Part shown: positions 40,230 through 47,014 of the stretch, in pieces
Layout: each line of letters begins with the position of its first letter
Position numbering within the stretch: position 1 is the first letter of the stretch
DNA from: Chloroflexota bacterium
GTDB lineage: Bacteria; Chloroflexota; UBA6077; CF-72
Direction of reading: 5' to 3'
DNA length: 54,814 bases
Assembly (NCBI GenBank): GCA_019247515.1
Contig: JAFAOS010000089.1
Coordinates: 1 to 54,814, forward strand
Translations under genes and position numbers: made by a program
Notes under the pieces: model-generated
What the model was told of the DNA's origin: nothing
The model's input: only the letters and a program-made list of their open reading frames with translations
Databases searched by the model: none

Positions 40230-41279
40230 ATGGACGCGCGCACGGTCTCGCCCGCATCCTCAGGCGAAGAGGAAGAACAGCTTCAGAGTGCCCTCCGTCC
40301 GCGAACGCTGAGCGAATTCATCGGCCAGGAGATGCAGCGCCGTCGCCTGTCGATCGCGCTCGAAGCCGCCCGTCAGCGCGCCGAACCGCTCGACCACCTG
40401 CTGTTGAGCGGACCGCCCGGCCTCGGCAAGACCACCCTCGCGCATATCGTCGCCGCCGAAATGCACGGCAGCCTGCTATCGACGTCGGGTCCGGCTCTCG
40501 AACGCCCGGCCGACCTGATGGGCACACTTACGCGACTGCAGCGTGGCGACGTGGTGTTCATCGACGAAATCCATCGCCTGCCGCGTGTCGTCGAGGAATA
40601 CATCTACCCGGCCATGGAGGACTTCAAGGTTGACTTCGTCCTCAACAAGGGGCCGTACGCCACGCCCATCGCATTGCCCGTCGAGCCCTTCACGCTGGTG
40701 GGCGCCACGACCCGCAAAGGCTTGCTGTCCTCACCCCTGCGCGAGCGCTTCGGCCTCAACTTCGAACTGGATTTCTACGCCGTCGCGGACCTGACCGAGA
40801 TCGTGCGCCGTTCGGCGGGACTCCTGAACGTGGCGCTCGACGACGACGCCGCCCACGAGATAGCCCGCCGTTCGCGCGGTACGCCGCGCATCGCCAATCG
40901 GCTGCTGCGGCGCGTGCGCGACTTCGCGCAGGTCCACCACGTCGCCGATGTTGGCCGGGGTCTGGTGGGCGAGGCCCTGGCGCTGGAAGGCGTCGACAAC
41001 GTCGGTATGGACGACCTGGACCGCCGCTACTTGAAGACACTCATCGGGCACTACGAAGGGCGTCCCGCGGGTGTCTCGGCGCTCGCGGCCGCGATGCAGC
41101 AGGAAGTCGATACGCTCGAGGACGTGGTCGAGCCCTATTTGCTGTACGAGGGTTTCGTTCTTCGCACTCCGGGTGGCCGCCAGGCAACGCCGAAAGCGTA
41201 CGCGCACCTGGGGCTACAGCTACCCCGCCGCCGGGCCGCGCAGCAGCTGCCGCTCGATACAGGCGACCCAGGGGGCTGA
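40230..41279 (+). CDS. ruvB: Holliday junction DNA helicase RuvB
   Basis: 349 residues. LRPRTLSEFIGQ, Walker A GPPGLGKTTLA (61-71), Walker B VVFIDEIHRL (DEIH 112-115), the EPFTLVGATTRKGLLSSPLR sensor/arginine-finger stretch and the winged-helix C-terminal domain (DRRYLKTLIGHYEGRPAGVS) are all in place. It is the hexameric AAA+ motor of branch migration. The ATG is used; a GTG two codons upstream is an alternative. A longer frame further upstream runs through ruvA antisense-free sequence but is not conserved. The C-terminal RRRAAQQLPLDTGDPGG tail is variable. Confidence 0.97.
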   Translation: MDARTVSPASSGEEEEQLQSALRPRTLSEFIGQEMQRRRLSIALEAARQRAEPLDHLLLSGPPGLGKTTLAHIVAAEMHGSLLSTSGPALERPADLMGTLTRLQRGDVVFIDEIHRLPRVVEEYIYPAMEDFKVDFVLNKGPYATPIALPVEPFTLVGATTRKGLLSSPLRERFGLNFELDFYAVADLTEIVRRSAGLLNVALDDDAAHEIARRSRGTPRIANRLLRRVRDFAQVHHVADVGRGLVGEALALEGVDNVGMDDLDRRYLKTLIGHYEGRPAGVSALAAAMQQEVDTLEDVVEPYLLYEGFVLRTPGGRQATPKAYAHLGLQLPRRRAAQQLPLDTGDPGG

Positions 41280-41298
41280 CTCGCCCCCCGTTCCGTGT

Positions 41299-41448
41299 TT
41301 ACTTGGTCCCGGCCCCGATCTTGAAGATCTTGGTGCCGCACGTCGGACACGCCCCCTCCGTGGCTGGCCGACCGTTTTTCATGGTGATTTGTTTGGGGTT
41401 CTTGATCTCGCGTGAGGCCTTGCACTTCATGCAGTAGCCAGTTGGCAC
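41299..41448 (-). CDS. DUF5679 mini zinc-ribbon protein
   Basis: A 49-residue protein from GTG with GGAG six bases upstream. It has YCMKCKASREIKNP, ITMKNGRPATEG and ACPTCGTKIFKIG: two CxxC pairs (CMKC and CPTC) spaced about 28 residues apart, as in DUF5679. It is likely a zinc ribbon; the role is unknown, though such proteins often resemble the terminal domain of topoisomerases or ribosome-associated ribbons. It lies between ruvB and ndk, convergent with ruvB. Its length is below common gene-calling cut-offs, but motif, start and ribosome site together make it very convincing. Confidence 0.9.
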   Translation of the reverse strand: MPTGYCMKCKASREIKNPKQITMKNGRPATEGACPTCGTKIFKIGAGTK

Positions 41449-41590
41449 GGTTTACTCCACACTGGTCGAAAGTCGGCCCGTCACAAGACCGGAACAGAAG
41501 TGGGCCGCATCGAGAGAGAATAGGCCCTCAATCTCACGGCTGCAACACGCGTGCATCTCAAAACGGGCCATTCGGGTAGGCTTCCGGCAT

Positions 41591-42046
41591 ATGGGCATGC
41601 AACGCACGCTGGTCATCATCAAGCCAGATGGCGTCCAGCGCGGGCTGGTCGGGCCGATCCTGACCCGTCTCGAGTCGCGCGGCCTGAAGCTCGTCGGCCT
41701 CAAACTGGTGGAGGTCTCCGCGGAGCTGGCGGCGCGACACTACGCTGAGCATCTCGGCAAGCCGTTCTACGACGGACTGCTGGCGTATATCACCAGCGGC
41801 CCGGTGATCGTGGCGTGCGTCGAGGGGACCAGCGCGGTGCAGATGGTGCGCAATGCCGTGGGAGCGACGAACCCGCTGAACGCGGCGCCAGGCACGATTC
41901 GAGGCGACCTGGCGCTGGACATCGGCCGCAACCTGATCCACGCCTCGGACGCGCCCGAGACGGCGGACCGCGAGCTGGCGCTGTGGTTCACCGACGGCGA
42001 GCTGGCGGGCTACAAGCGCGAGACGGACAGGTGGATTTTCGAGTAG
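41591..42046 (+). CDS. ndk: Nucleoside diphosphate kinase
   Basis: 151 residues. RTLVIIKPDGVQRGLVG at the start, and RNLIHASDAPETADRELALW with the phospho-histidine (His117), plus NPLNAAPGTIRGD, define Ndk. It equalises NTP and dNTP pools by phosphate transfer. The usual length is about 140-150. The ATG used is followed by another two codons later. The downstream region is filled by the 37-bp tandem repeats. Confidence 0.96.
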   Translation: MGMQRTLVIIKPDGVQRGLVGPILTRLESRGLKLVGLKLVEVSAELAARHYAEHLGKPFYDGLLAYITSGPVIVACVEGTSAVQMVRNAVGATNPLNAAPGTIRGDLALDIGRNLIHASDAPETADRELALWFTDGELAGYKRETDRWIFE

Positions 42047-42057
42047 TCGCTGTCAGA

Positions 42058-42280
42058 CATTTCCCCCAGAGGGGACCCACAGGTGAGACGGGGCCGTTTC
42101 CCCAGAGGGGACCCACGGGAGAGACAGGGATGTTTCCCGCAGCGGGGACCCACGCAAGAGACGGGGACGTTTCCCCCAGAGGGGACTCACGCGTGAGACG
42201 GGGGCGTTTCCCCCAGCGGGGACTCACGGGCGACACGGGGACGTTTCCCCAGCGGGAACCCATGGACGAGACAGGGACGT
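42058..42280. repeat. Six tandem copies of a 37-bp hairpin-forming unit
   Basis: TTTCCC starts at 42060, 42097, 42133, 42170, 42207 and 42244, so the period is 36-37 bp. The consensus is GTTTCCCCCAG(A/C)GGGGAC followed by (C/T)CACG.G.GAGACGGGGAC. Each unit contains CCCC-AG(A/C)-GGGG, able to form a short hairpin, and variation is concentrated outside the arms. There are no spacers, so it is not CRISPR. It fills the gap between ndk and a small membrane protein gene (opposite strand), with no coding sequence. Confidence 0.9.
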
Positions 42281-42341
42281 CCCCGGGACAGGGGTCTAAG
42301 GGGTTCCCCTTACCTTCGACACGAGATCGGCTGGCGGACGC

Positions 42342-42539
42342 CTACTGAAGTAGCAGCTCGAACCTTATTCGGTCCCGGCGGCCGCCGAAGACGCGGCTCA
42401 CCAGGCGCTGCACCAGGCCGAGCGCGGCTTCGCCCAACCACCACGTGACCAGCGAGCCGATCACGATGCCCGCAAAGACGCCCAGGCTCACCCCGGCGCC
42501 GAACACCTGCGGTCTGCCAATGCCACCATCCCTGTCCAT
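42342..42539 (-). CDS. Small single-span membrane protein
   Basis: 65 residues: polar start (MDRDGGIGRPQVF), one transmembrane helix near 15-37 (GVSLGVFAGIVIGSLVTWWL), and an amphipathic, basic tail (GLVQRLVSRVFGGRRDRIRF). The ATG has AGGCG nearby upstream. It lies 12 bp after the rsfS stop on the same strand and may belong to that operon. No family recognised; a real gene is favoured by the clean membrane topology. Confidence 0.55.
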   Translation of the reverse strand: MDRDGGIGRPQVFGAGVSLGVFAGIVIGSLVTWWLGEAALGLVQRLVSRVFGGRRDRIRFELLLQ

Positions 42540-42551
42540 ACGTCGCCTGTT

Positions 42552-42992
42552 CTACTGCAAGCGAACGATCGGCGTTGCCGCCGCCCATAGCTGCTCGAGG
42601 TCGTAGAACGCGCGCTCCTCGGGCGAGAAGACGTGGACGATCACGTCGCCAAAGTCCAGCAGCACCCAGCCCGAATCTGGCTTGCCCTCGGTGTGCAGCG
42701 GCTTGCGCCCGAACTCTTCGAGCAGCTTGTCGCCGAGGTCCTTCAGAATCGCCGACGCCTGGCGCTCGCTGCCCGCGGTGCAGATCACGAAATAATCTGC
42801 GATCAGCGACACACCCCGGATATCGAGAAGAACGATGTCGCTTGCCTGCTTGTCAGAAGCCAGATCGACGACGCGTCGCGCGAGCCCAAGCGCTTCGGCG
42901 CTGTCCTGCGCCGAGCTCGATTGGCGGGCTACTTCTGAACGACTGAGTATGACCGCGACTATAGCACCGCGCGTGCCGCTATTCGGCGTCAA
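42552..42992 (-). CDS. rsfS: Ribosomal silencing factor RsfS
   Basis: Up to 146 residues. The family core is ARRVVDLASDKQASDIVLLD, IADYFVICTAGSERQASAIL, EGKPDSGWVLLDFGDVIVHV and FSPEERAFYDLEQLW. RsfS binds ribosomal protein uL14 and blocks 30S joining when nutrients are short. The TTG at 42992 overlaps the end of the upstream ornithine cyclodeaminase-like gene by 14 bp. No ATG or GTG exists between it and the conserved core, so the start is uncertain but must be in this stretch. The usual nadD partner is absent. Confidence 0.93.
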   Translation of the reverse strand: MTPNSGTRGAIVAVILSRSEVARQSSSAQDSAEALGLARRVVDLASDKQASDIVLLDIRGVSLIADYFVICTAGSERQASAILKDLGDKLLEEFGRKPLHTEGKPDSGWVLLDFGDVIVHVFSPEERAFYDLEQLWAAATPIVRLQ

Positions 42993-43962
42993 ATTCGTAA
43001 ACGGTTCCGACCCCGCGCCGGGCGGCCGCGTCGAACGCCACTCGAGCAGCGGCGGCGTCCAAAAAGGCGGCGCCCACCGACTTGTAGACCGTCACCTCGG
43101 CGGCATCGGCGCGGCCCGGCGCGCTGCCGAGAAGGACCTCGCCGACCTCCCCGCGGACGTCCTCCAGCGTGAAGGGCGTCTCGTCGCACGCCAGAAGCAG
43201 GTCGCCCGCTTCCCCGAACGCGCCCGGCCGCGAATCGACATACACGGCCGCCCGCGCGATCAGGCTCGCGGGCAGCTCGCGCGTCGAGGGCGTAAAAGCG
43301 CCAACGGCATTCACGTGGGCGCCGTCGCGAACGGCGCTGGCGATGACCACCGGCGTGGGGCTCGTGGTACACGCCGCGACGATGTCCGCGGCGGATGCCT
43401 CTTCGGCCGAGGCAGCCAAAGCCTTCAATCCTGTGGTCGAAGTGACCCATGCTGCAAAGGACTCTGCCTTGTCACGAGACGTGGCCGAAACCAGGACCTG
43501 GTCCAACGAGCGCACGCGCCGGATCATTTCGACATGGAAGCGAGCCTGCACACCGGTGCCGAACACGCCGAGCGTGCGCGCCTCCAACCGCGCGAGCGCC
43601 CGCGTGGCCACCGCCGAGCCGGCGGCCGTACGGACGCCGGTCAGGTAGCCACCGTCCATCAACGCCAGCGGCGCGCCGGATGCATAGTCACTCAGGACAT
43701 AGATCGAGGTCACCGTGGGCAGTCCCCGCGCCGGGTTGTCGCGGAAGACCGACACGATCTTGGCCCCCAGCGCCGGCGGCTCGGCCACCGCGCATGGCAT
43801 GGCCAGCAGCACGCCGTGCGTGCCTGGCGGCTCGACGCCGACCCGCAGCGGCGTTTGTGTGCGTCCGCCGCTATACGCCGCGAATGCGCCCGCGACCGCC
43901 TCGATGACCGCGTCGGGGTCCAGAAGGCGGCTCAGCTCGCCACGCGTGAGGAGAAGCGCTAT
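42979..43962 (-). CDS. Ornithine cyclodeaminase/mu-crystallin-family protein
   Basis: About 327 residues, normal for the family. Seen: LLLTRGELSRLLDPDAVIEA, LGAKIVSVFRDNPARGLPTV, LALMDGGYLTGVRTAAGSAV and the Rossmann motif GVFGTGVQARFHVEMI near 118-133, then EVTVYKSVGAAFLDAAAARV. These NAD(P)-dependent enzymes deaminate ornithine to proline or reduce imino acids. No ATG, GTG or TTG lies at the expected N-terminus. The best candidate is an ATA (43960-43962) just after GGGGGGCGTCG, overlapping the TAG stop of the XRE gene. In-frame conventional starts lie over 300 bp upstream. Confidence 0.88.
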   Translation of the reverse strand: MALLLTRGELSRLLDPDAVIEAVAGAFAAYSGGRTQTPLRVGVEPPGTHGVLLAMPCAVAEPPALGAKIVSVFRDNPARGLPTVTSIYVLSDYASGAPLALMDGGYLTGVRTAAGSAVATRALARLEARTLGVFGTGVQARFHVEMIRRVRSLDQVLVSATSRDKAESFAAWVTSTTGLKALAASAEEASAADIVAACTTSPTPVVIASAVRDGAHVNAVGAFTPSTRELPASLIARAAVYVDSRPGAFGEAGDLLLACDETPFTLEDVRGEVGEVLLGSAPGRADAAEVTVYKSVGAAFLDAAAARVAFDAAARRGVGTVYEFDAE

Positions 43963-44897
43963 CGACGCCCCCCAAAGAGGTCCGCGTCGACGCGCCGAAT
44001 CGGATACGCGCGCACGGTGTCGCGCAGGCGCTGCAGCAGCGTCGTCGAGACCGGCACCGCGCCTGACCGATCGCGCAGCATCTCGACGAGCGCTCCATCG
44101 GTCAGCCCGCCGTGGTCCGCAGTCAGCACGCAGCGAAAAATCGACTCCGCCAGTGGCAGACGGCCGCTGGCTTGAAAGCCGTCTTCGCGGCTGCAGTGTC
44201 GATACAGTCGCTCGGCAAGGGCCGCGCCCGGCACATCGTGCTCGGCGACCGCGTCGCGGTCTTCGGCGCACAGTCGGCTGCGCAGCAACTGGCGCGCCCC
44301 GGCGCGTTCGAGCTTCACGGGATCCAGCCAGTAGCCATCCGGCAGCGAGGGTGTGATGTCCTGGATGCGATCGGTCGGCTGCCAGCCGTCGGGGATCCAG
44401 CCTTCGAGCGGTGGCCGCTCCGCAATGACCCATTGCTCGGGAACGGCCTCGCCGTCGATCGCGGGAGCTGGGGCTTCGTCGATCACTGCCTGGGGCACCA
44501 ATCGCAGCAGCGGCGCGTCGTCGGCGGGCAGCGGCCGCACGGCGCGTTCGTCGATCAGGTCGACCACGCTCGGGGCAGGCGCTTGCGGCTGCGCGGGCGC
44601 GTCTTCACTCAGCATCCGGCTGTTTGCGGGTTGTGCGCCCGAAACACCGTCCAGCAGCTCGTCGACGCTCACTTCGAGCGCGTCGGCCAGCGCCCGCACG
44701 CGATTCGCGGGCACCAGGCGCTTGCCCTGCTCCCACAGGCTCGGGATGCTGGGATCAAGCCTCATTCGGCGAGCGACCTCGCTCTGCTTCAAGCCCTGAC
44801 GTGTTCGGAGGTCACGCATTCGCGTCGAAAGATCGAGCGAGGCCGTAGGCAGCGCAATGTCGCTGTCGGATTCAAGGTTCGTGACCTGGTCGAGCAT
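43959..44897 (-). CDS. XRE-family transcriptional regulator with long C-terminal domain
   Basis: 312 residues. The helix-turn-helix (about 26-84) reads MRDLRTRQGLKQSEVARRMR, SIPSLWEQGKRLVPANRVRA, LADALEVSVDELLDG. The C-terminal 220 residues have Pro/Ala linkers, then a region with PPLEGWIPDGWQPTDRIQDI, which I do not recognise. The ATG lies one base after the DinB gene's TGA (TGAGATG), with GAGGAG upstream, so this start is well supported. It is the second gene of a DinB-XRE-cyclodeaminase-RsfS chain and may regulate it through the inverted repeat in front of the DinB gene. Confidence 0.85.
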   Translation of the reverse strand: MLDQVTNLESDSDIALPTASLDLSTRMRDLRTRQGLKQSEVARRMRLDPSIPSLWEQGKRLVPANRVRALADALEVSVDELLDGVSGAQPANSRMLSEDAPAQPQAPAPSVVDLIDERAVRPLPADDAPLLRLVPQAVIDEAPAPAIDGEAVPEQWVIAERPPLEGWIPDGWQPTDRIQDITPSLPDGYWLDPVKLERAGARQLLRSRLCAEDRDAVAEHDVPGAALAERLYRHCSREDGFQASGRLPLAESIFRCVLTADHGGLTDGALVEMLRDRSGAVPVSTTLLQRLRDTVRAYPIRRVDADLFGGRR

Positions 44898-44898
44898 C

Positions 44899-45615
44899 TC
44901 AGTGTGACTCCTCGAGCCTGTCGGCAGGGTGTAGTGGAACACCGGGGATGGGTGCGCGTGGGACACGATCCCAGTCGAGCGCGATCTTCCAGATCGCCGC
45001 CAGGTGCTGCTGTTCGTGCTGACGCGCGCTCAGCAGCAGCCAGTCGAGTCCGATGGTGGACGTGACGCCGCATGCCTCGGCGACAGCCGACGCAAGTGGC
45101 CGCTGCCAGACATCATCAGGCGCCGCATCCAGCCGCTGGAGCAACTCGAACCGCGTTTCGGCGAGACCCCGAATGAGGCCCTCCGCGGACTCGGTGGCCG
45201 AGGCGGTGTCCCAGGCCGCGTCGGCTTGCTCGATCTCGAGCGCGGACCGGGCGAACGACGCGTCCGCGGCCGCCTCGCCCAGCGTCTGACGCACCGCGGG
45301 AAGGATGTGTTGTGTTTCGCGCAGGGCGACGTGGCGCACGTGGCGCAGGACAGGCCAGTCACCCAGCCTGGCGGGCGGCTGCGCCGCCCAACGTTCACGA
45401 GGAATCCAGCACAGCGCCCCGGTCACCTCGCGTGCGCCCTCGGCCAGCCAGACCAGGATGCGCTCGCGGGCGACGTCGAGTGGGGCTCCGTCGGTGCAGA
45501 GGTCTGCCGCCCTACCTTCGGCCTCAACACTGGGGTCGAGGATAGGCGCGCCCGGAGCCGGTTTCAAGCGCTCCGGCCCCAGATCTTGTGGTCGGGTCGC
45601 GTCACGAGACGACAT
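44899..45615 (-). CDS. DinB-superfamily protein
   Basis: 238 residues. DinB four-helix-bundle features include a first helix with AEGAREVTGALCWIPRERWA, WPVLRHVRHVALRETQHILP (first His) and the C-terminal ARQHEQQHLAAIWK, where HEQQH and the upstream His form the usual metal triad. Members may be thiol-dependent S-transferases or metal enzymes. The first 40 residues are unconserved. First gene of the four-gene chain, with an inverted repeat immediately before its ATG. Confidence 0.78.
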   Translation of the reverse strand: MSSRDATRPQDLGPERLKPAPGAPILDPSVEAEGRAADLCTDGAPLDVARERILVWLAEGAREVTGALCWIPRERWAAQPPARLGDWPVLRHVRHVALRETQHILPAVRQTLGEAAADASFARSALEIEQADAAWDTASATESAEGLIRGLAETRFELLQRLDAAPDDVWQRPLASAVAEACGVTSTIGLDWLLLSARQHEQQHLAAIWKIALDWDRVPRAPIPGVPLHPADRLEESH

Positions 45616-45616
45616 A

Positions 45617-45643
45617 TTGTGTCAGTCACAGGCTACGACACAA
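45617..45643 (-). promoter_or_regulatory. Inverted repeat operator candidate before the DinB-XRE operon
   Basis: TTGTGTC (45617-45623) and GACACAA (45637-45643) are perfect 7-bp arms with a 13-bp spacer, ending two bases before the DinB start codon. The spacing suits a dimeric HTH protein. On the minus strand TTGTGT also stands 17 bp from an A/T-rich ACAATA, so the repeat may overlap a promoter for a nearly leaderless mRNA. Confidence 0.45.
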
Positions 45644-45706
45644 CCGGTGGTGTGGGCCAGCCGCCCAAGTGCGCATTGTGACGCGGAGCGGGAAGGAAAG
45701 ACCGGC

Positions 45707-46777
45707 TCAGGAATCGACGCGCTTGAAGCCGTAGCCCTTCTCGCGCAGGCCGTGAATGACCTGCGGCAGGGCGATGCCGTCCTGCGACTCGCGCCCGACG
45801 TGGAAGACGTACACGGCGCCCGAGGCGGCCAGCTTCATGCAGCGCGCCAGGATGTCTGTCGACTGCAGGCCCCGCCAGCCTTCGGAGTCCACGGTCCAGC
45901 CGATCTTGCGCGTGTAGCCGTCTGGCGCCACGTCAGCAGCCACGTGCGGGTCGTCGTCGCCGTAGGGCAGGCGATAGAAGGGTCGCGTGGAGTGGCCGAT
46001 GAGCGGGGCGATGATGGCGTCCGCCTCGTCCAGTTCGGCGCGGCGTGCGGCGGCGGACAGCCCGCCCAGCGAGTCCGAGACGCCGGTGAACGAGCGGTGA
46101 TCGAGCGTATGGTTGAAGACCAGGTGGCCGTCGGCGGCCATGCGCCGCACCAGGTCGGCGTTGGCCCGGGCCCAGTTGCCAGTGATGCCGAAGCTGGCGA
46201 CGACGTGCTCGTCGGCGAGCGTATCGAGGATGTCCTCGGCGTAGCCGCGGTCGGCGCCCGCGTCGAAGGTCAGCATCACACTCCCGACCGTGGCAGCGCC
46301 CTGACTCGTCGTCGGAGCGGCTGGCGCAGCGGCCGCAGCCGTGGCGGCGGCGCCAGCGGCCATCGCGGGTTCGCCGCCGGCGGCCGACGGGGTGGGTGTC
46401 ACCCCGCCCCGCGTGGACGCCGCGGGAGGAGAGGTTGGTCTCGGCGTCGTCGCGGCCGTCGCCCTGCGCGTCGCCGCCGCGGTCGGCTTCGCGGCCGCAG
46501 GCTTTTGCAGCGCGGTCGGTGCCACGCTCGCCACGGCGGTCGGCGCCTCCGTCGCTGGCGGCGGAGTGGAGAGAGAGCCAGGCGTTGGCGCGCCCGTCGG
46601 TACCACGGGGAACGTCGGCAGCGCCGGCTGCGCCGCGTCGAAACGCCCCGTGCTGCGCGCCGCCAGCACGCCGAACCCGACCAGCACCAACGAGGCGATC
46701 CACAGCCAGCCGAGCCGCGGGCCGCGTCGCCGCGTCGTTCGCCTCGACTGCGGCGCGCGGCCTCCACGCTGTGGCAC
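45707..46777 (-). CDS. Membrane-anchored polysaccharide deacetylase (NodB homology)
   Basis: 356 residues from GTG. The N-terminus has Arg-rich residues and a membrane anchor (LGWLWIASLVLVGFGVLAA), then about 110 residues of Ala/Pro/Thr linker. The NodB domain begins at VMLTFDAGADRGYAEDILDT (motif 1, TFDAG), with VFNHTLDHRSFTG (motif 2, H(T/S)xxH) and RLPYGDDDP (motif 3), so catalytic Asp and both metal His are kept. It de-N-acetylates peptidoglycan or another amino-sugar polymer outside the cell. It lies near murJ but on the opposite strand. Confidence 0.88.
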   Translation of the reverse strand: MPQRGGRAPQSRRTTRRRGPRLGWLWIASLVLVGFGVLAARSTGRFDAAQPALPTFPVVPTGAPTPGSLSTPPPATEAPTAVASVAPTALQKPAAAKPTAAATRRATAATTPRPTSPPAASTRGGVTPTPSAAGGEPAMAAGAAATAAAAAPAAPTTSQGAATVGSVMLTFDAGADRGYAEDILDTLADEHVVASFGITGNWARANADLVRRMAADGHLVFNHTLDHRSFTGVSDSLGGLSAAARRAELDEADAIIAPLIGHSTRPFYRLPYGDDDPHVAADVAPDGYTRKIGWTVDSEGWRGLQSTDILARCMKLAASGAVYVFHVGRESQDGIALPQVIHGLREKGYGFKRVDS

Positions 46778-46825
46778 GCCTGCCGAGTATAGGTTCGGTA
46801 CGCCCGCCGAAAGCCGTGCGGAATG

Positions 46826-47014
46826 CTACAAACGGTTCACGACCGGAGCTTCTTCCTGACCCGCCTCACTCGGCGTCGGCGTGTAGCGCACCTGCCCGTT
46901 GGGCATCTGGAGCAGCACGGCCCGCGTCCCATGTTCGGTGCAGCGCACTTCCTCAGGCGCCGGAATCTCGACCCGCAGCTTGCAGCCGCATGCAAACCGC
47001 GCCAGTAACGCCAC
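46826..47014 (-). CDS. Small Cys/His protein of unknown function
   Basis: 62 residues from GTG. FACGCKLRVEIPAPEEVRCT and EHGTRAVLLQM suggest a compact metal-binding fold (CxC with a later CxxH), followed by a Pro/Thr tail. It reads well as a protein and stands 48 bp upstream of the polysaccharide deacetylase gene on the same strand. Its first 25 bp overlap the divergent murJ start. No family known to me. Confidence 0.5.
   Translation of the reverse strand: MALLARFACGCKLRVEIPAPEEVRCTEHGTRAVLLQMPNGQVRYTPTPSEAGQEEAPVVNRL

Noticed and set aside
42058..42280. CRISPR array
   Set aside because: Units follow one another without spacers and no cas gene is present; it is a plain tandem repeat.
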